Of a stretch of DNA of 64,000 nucleotides, positions 62,601 through 64,000 are shown in pieces. Origin of the DNA: Candidatus Latescibacterota bacterium (lineage in GTDB: Bacteria; Latescibacterota; UBA2968; UBA8231); contig JAJEGS010000036.1 in assembly GCA_022819745.1 (NCBI GenBank), positions 62,001-126,000 on the forward strand, read 5' to 3'. Every line of letters begins with the position of its first letter. The first letter of the stretch is position 1. Under the pieces are notes generated by a model. The model was not told where the DNA came from. It made no database searches and worked only from the letters and a program-made list of their open reading frames with translations. Both the position numbers and the translations under genes were made by a program.

Positions 62601-63264
62601 GCAACGGCTGCGCTTGCGCAACGAGCGGACCTACCCGCGCGTGAGTCTTAGCTGGGGACGAGCCGACCGGATTCCGTTGATAAAGCGAGTGATCAACAGC
62701 GCGCAGGTAAACGCGAGTTTCGAGACCTCGGAGGCCAGCGAGGGCGAGGGCAGTCTCGCGCCCGGCCACCTGCTCTCTGAGGAGACCAAGACCGAGTTTA
62801 GGGCGTCGTGGAATGGCCGTTGGCGCTGGGGACCGACCACGACCATTGAGCGCGTACTCTCCACCTCGGAAAGCCGCGATTTTGAACCAACTGCCGAGGG
62901 AGACAGCGGCGAGCAGCCTCTGCGCGGCACTCGCGACCGAGAGCAGGTGACCACCACCTTCAAGATCACTCATAATCTCAAGCCGCGGCGACTGCCCCTA
63001 ATAGGCCGGCTCAAAAGCGACGTCACCCTCAACTTAGAACAGAAGTTTGAAGGAGAAACGCGCTCCATCGCCACCGGCGACGAAGAGCGCGTCCCCAATG
63101 GCAAAGAAAACCGCTGGCGCACTCAGTTGTCCATGACCTACAACTTCAGCACGAATTTCCGCGGCGAGGGGCGAATTCGCATCGAAAACAACAAAGACCA
63201 CCTCAGAGACAAGACGCGAAAAATCCGCGAAGTGCGGCTTTCGGGCACGTTCTTCCTCCGCTAA
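56698..63264 (+). CDS. sprA: SprA-like giant outer-membrane protein (gliding / type IX secretion translocon family), 2188 aa
   Basis: The SprA N-terminal signature is clear: LDYEGEEDSIFQEVQAGNTT followed by LFGIRAKGHVGPLAFTTVAS, and later YIDDFEDSERPISL and the SPIFPGWTGGRKGWKG region. N-terminal hydrophobic stretch after a basic segment is the export signal. The long C-terminal half has alternating beta strands and ends VRLSGTFFLR, as a barrel should. In Flavobacterium, SprA is a ~2400-aa, 36-strand barrel that is the T9SS translocon. The homologue here is slightly shorter and has a charged tandem-repeat insert (residues ~1795-1864). The three FlgD-Ig surface proteins in this window are natural cargo candidates (inference). 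The GTG/ATG choice is not critical; no Shine-Dalgarno is seen. Confidence 0.87.
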   Translation: MGVNLEVFLRFSRQAFSSWLCVCLLAVVVRAEPGLHFEPLYGPLSQRFAVPSQTAFGTGQPLLPAPARALISYQAVVDSLGMAHYGRRVSGFTEGPTVTVTLDDYLRIEYQARHQRLWHQQIRRDFRSTASEQRQRRGSRFEWTVPFSAPKPLRRFIGDQGPSLALNGSRTIIISGKSEWTDGEVQTSFGRSSKFPSLGIEQESDFTVEGKVGELINIRIDQDTQNLGSAFGSGLGDQLSNQIKLDYEGEEDSIFQEVQAGNTTLELPNTRFVGFRQKNKGLFGIRAKGHVGPLAFTTVASHEKSKSNRQTFKGGAAIDTLQLRDYQYIRNTYFFLHEFYRAHLSDFRSLLEGVQFGPENFVDISRLEVYINDFNTRNDAELFARPGVAWVDPSDSLSTIECFDAADNRLRNSGCSEEGTWHRLDPDDDYSVVAEAGYIVLNRPVSDPYAMAVHFKTNAPDFDGTLQQETARLKAGAESDSLYLKLIKARNPRPGFPTWNLEWKNVYRIASGFSTGRRFDPKTLQVDIAKEVPGQEDQLSQQGRSYLQILGLDERGKDPGSAPDRVIDADYIGLDDIRGHLIFPDQRPFDPRSNKYRGLLDEPVPAIYDEQQQRAQIEASRYKILVRAASSEQRIRLGGIFGGVRAETVEVQLNGRPLTRDTDYRVDYTGSVTFLGSVAQEVADPGADLEISFESEDVFNIGSQQKTLLGLRTEYEFWGGDGRVGSTMIYNNERSSDRRVRVGNEPTRTVIWNLDLRARREVPILTRVVDMLPLVKTAVPSEVTLDAEIAQSRPNLNTKGRGYIDDFEDSERPISLIVNRTRWAPASAPVGARFGAENRTHFIWYNPYDGVLRTDIWPNQEEQIEAQNRRTDILALELLPRLEAAESWGGVSLAFSTVNDLSESKFLEIWVRGEEGTLHVNLGDQINEDYIANGRLDTEDEPFPGQAAGDGLVSREEDVGIDGRNDEAELNFYLRLQDAAFDTTRSLAERKQAFAALYPDPDPLRPNRSSDDPEGDNWKYDSQRNKNDYSHINGTENNKKDVASGDRPDTEDLNNNGVLDRRNNYYHYEIDLSSSHYEVAGTQNEGWRQLRVPLFGPHVERVGLPDSTRIEYARLMLSSGLQSDVADTVRAEIALVEIVGNKWQEDEVVRLDDRFPLGDREALDVTVIGTDKSQSYRPPPGVKIRRNVQSRTREREQSLVLAYENLEPGHQMSATRILPRSANYTSYERLRMYVYGDSSGTIEYAHGDSSDLVLFVRFGVDSTNYYETISPIFPGWTGGRKGWKGNQVDVDLPVISQLKALLQSGQADTTTGEFYYTYRVIDPRGAPLDGKSLIAQRELEALHAAGYDPQVERFSLDQIFARSGLRSGEQAIYRVRGNPSMQSIKQLSIGLRNRAANRAYSGRIFLDELRLDEARNDPGLAAYAQLNTKLADFANLGGNVLWRQENFRSFTGQGGNSTDRETALSVSTNAQKLLPSSWGFLIPVKVNVSRSTSLPRFGPGSDVELTAEEKLEQQAVRSKEFYDVSISRRQGKNFFLRWTLDQMNLRLSHSREHSSDPVRPINEREAQTMNFNYSMPLPKPELRIMRWLPEFMPTGWTRMEFRPLPTSLTYAVNGSRRTSRLLRRGDDEPTAQEDFALVETYASKLNPLSGLSANYNLKIDRDLRKKFVPDKRSFGREVGRRQTADLGFSLRLVSWLDQNYTFKANYEEQNDPAQRRGVAPIDSISGLPFNTLDIDTRNDLSARLNLKIPTLLKNLGKAPGQSRKAQQRADRDRNRNRNRNIDEDAPTSKEGQAEQKQSQAEEEQSQAEEEQSQAEEEQSQAEEEQSKAEEEQSKADQKKNQAQEEQSKADQKKDQAKEEQSKAKPPQGPNILRRLAGWTGRLVEPVNASWRRNTTSRRFNLLQRPSLSYQLGLEDTLRVRQVTQGLTHQDNWLHTSSFEAGSGMRLPFGISVKVNSKEQTTERSGASQQRLRLRNERTYPRVSLSWGRADRIPLIKRVINSAQVNASFETSEASEGEGSLAPGHLLSEETKTEFRASWNGRWRWGPTTTIERVLSTSESRDFEPTAEGDSGEQPLRGTRDREQVTTTFKITHNLKPRRLPLIGRLKSDVTLNLEQKFEGETRSIATGDEERVPNGKENRWRTQLSMTYNFSTNFRGEGRIRIENNKDHLRDKTRKIREVRLSGTFFLR
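62080..62289 (+). repeat. Ten-copy 21-bp in-frame tandem repeat within sprA-like gene
   Basis: Exactly ten 21-base units with the type GAAGAGCAAAGCCAAGCC; each encodes (E/Q)EEQS(Q/K)A-like heptads. Middle units are almost identical, the last ones drift to Lys-rich versions. The encoded heptads predict a highly charged helix or coiled coil. The repeat is preceded by an Arg/Asn run (RDRNRNRNRN). Confidence 0.92.
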
Positions 63265-63299
63265 AGCATATTGCCCGACGCGGCTGTGGGAGGTATTAT

Positions 63300-63665
63300 T
63301 TGTTCAATCAACGCGAGCAACGCGCGCTTATCGGCCTGACAGCGGCCTTGCTCATCGGGATGCTCGTCGCCATCGGCGATTGGTATCGCCCCTCGCAGTC
63401 AGAGGAATTTAGCGTCGTGCCGCGCGCAGTCGCTCCGCCGCCACCGCGCCAAGTGGCAGCAGCCGAGCAGAGGCCGTTGTCGCTCAATTCGGCTACGGTA
63501 GAAGAATTAGTCGCACTGCCGGCAATCGGCCCCAAGATCGCCGCGCGGATCGTCGCCTTCCGCCGCGAGCGCGGTCCTTTTGCACGGCTGGAGCAACTAA
63601 CCGAAGTCAATGGCATCGGCGCGAAGACGCTAGCAAAGCTCCGTCCTTTGCTCATAGTGGAGTAG
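63300..63665 (+). CDS. ComEA-like helix-hairpin-helix protein, 121 aa
   Basis: TTG start with GGGAGG 7 bases upstream gives a membrane anchor (RALIGLTAALLIGMLVAIG), a Pro-rich linker, and a HhH DNA-binding motif pair: LNSATVEELVALPAIGPKIAARIV and FRRERGPFARLEQLTEVNGIG. This is the ComEA domain order (anchor, linker, HhH2), used to bind incoming DNA or, in stand-alone proteins, for uncertain roles. It is directly before a PilM-like gene, which fits a competence/type IV pilus locus running off the window. Confidence 0.87.
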   Translation: MFNQREQRALIGLTAALLIGMLVAIGDWYRPSQSEEFSVVPRAVAPPPPRQVAAAEQRPLSLNSATVEELVALPAIGPKIAARIVAFRRERGPFARLEQLTEVNGIGAKTLAKLRPLLIVE

Positions 63666-63694
63666 AGACCACTTTGTAGAAGAAGGGGTTGGGA

Positions 63695-64000
63695 TTGTTT
63701 GGATTTGGCAGGACAAAGGCCACTGGGATCCACATCAGCGGCCAGACCATGCGCATCGCCGCCCTAGACGCTAACCGCGCTGGCATCCGGCCGTTAGTCT
63801 TGACAGCCGAAAAGCTGGAGCGCCCCTTCGACCCGGTGTCCCTAGGCGACGAGCAGCAGCGACAAGAGCTAGCTACCAAGTTAGCCGCGCTCGCGGCGAC
63901 TTATAACTTCGACTATAGCACAGCCTGTTTCTCGCTAGACCGGCGCTTGGGTCTCATTCAGCGCCGGCCCCTCGTAGCGAGGATTGAGCGCGAAAACCGC
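63695..64000 (+). CDS. PilM-like type IV pilus assembly ATPase-fold protein (3' end outside window)
   Basis: A frame with no ATG near its start; TTG at 63695 has GAAGGGG ~6 bases upstream (TTG at 63689 is the alternative). The visible part begins FGFGRTKATGIHISGQT and continues MRIAALDANRAGIRPL, then CFSLDRRLGLIQRRPLV, the actin-like fold pattern of PilM. Runs off the right edge. Pilus biogenesis fits the ComEA-like gene upstream. The call is tentative because only ~100 residues are visible. Confidence 0.5.
   Translation, partial: MFGFGRTKATGIHISGQTMRIAALDANRAGIRPLVLTAEKLERPFDPVSLGDEQQRQELATKLAALAATYNFDYSTACFSLDRRLGLIQRRPLVARIERENR

Noticed and set aside
61864..62973. 369-codon minus-strand frame with a Leu-rich repeat stretch
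   Set aside because: The apparent LLFLGLA repeat is simply the reverse reading of the charged heptad repeat in the sprA-like gene.
63749..64000. ATG at 63749 as start of the last gene
   Set aside because: Protein similarity (FGFGRTKATGIHISGQT) extends upstream of this ATG, so an upstream TTG start is more likely.

Overview
This window is chromosomal DNA of a GC-rich, diderm (Gram-negative) bacterium that I cannot name with certainty. LptF/LptG-type lipopolysaccharide permeases, outer-membrane beta-barrel candidates, a giant SprA-like protein, FlgD-Ig-tailed surface proteins, a phytanoyl-CoA-dioxygenase-family enzyme and Gfo/Idh/MocA and SDR oxidoreductases together suggest an uncultured lineage of the FCB group. 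Latescibacterota is my best guess; this is inference from gene content, not from a marker gene.

Layout. 1-16.7 kb: a cell-surface block with an FG-GAP/ASPIC protein (cut by the left edge), three paralogous discoidin/FlgD-Ig proteins (947, 12379 and 14615), a probable beta-barrel protein (4114), a membrane glycosyltransferase-like/TPR protein and a spermidine-synthase-like/TPR membrane protein. 16.8-25.1 kb: a CBM9-like secreted protein, creatininase, an unknown secreted protein, PurF, a class III aminotransferase, an SDR and an AbiEi/AbiEii toxin-antitoxin pair. 25.2-32.4 kb: a five-gene leftward cluster (GntR/YtrA regulator, ABC ATPase, two ABC-2 permeases each fused to a beta-propeller, and a TlpA-like thioredoxin protein with internal repeats). 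32.4-34.3 kb: a gene remnant, a TolB-like propeller protein and a PII protein. 34.4-41.2 kb: a complete peptide/nickel-type ABC importer operon interrupted by a VapBC pair. 41.2-48.2 kb: PhyH, class I aldolase, tRNA-Asp, peptide deformylase, LarE, an ATP-grasp-like protein, an SDR and a Gfo/Idh/MocA enzyme. 48.4-56.2 kb: a small orphan gene, a six-LysM amidase, SelA, a small lipoprotein, a helical-repeat protein and LptG/LptF. 56.2-64 kb: a structured leader, SprA (2188 aa), a ComEA-like HhH protein and the start of a PilM-like gene at the right edge.

How the parts may work together. SprA is the outer-membrane translocon of the type IX secretion system in Bacteroidota. Three proteins here end in a TPNGDG...FlgD-Ig domain and the tripeptide VAY, so a SprA-dependent export route with these as cargo is the most attractive hypothesis. 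The GntR-ABC-propeller cluster is the second candidate for an undescribed system: an ABC-2 exporter whose two permease subunits each carry their own extracytoplasmic LVIVD-type propeller, followed by a redox protein. Several short palindromic repeats are scattered between genes and in one case sit inside a coding sequence.
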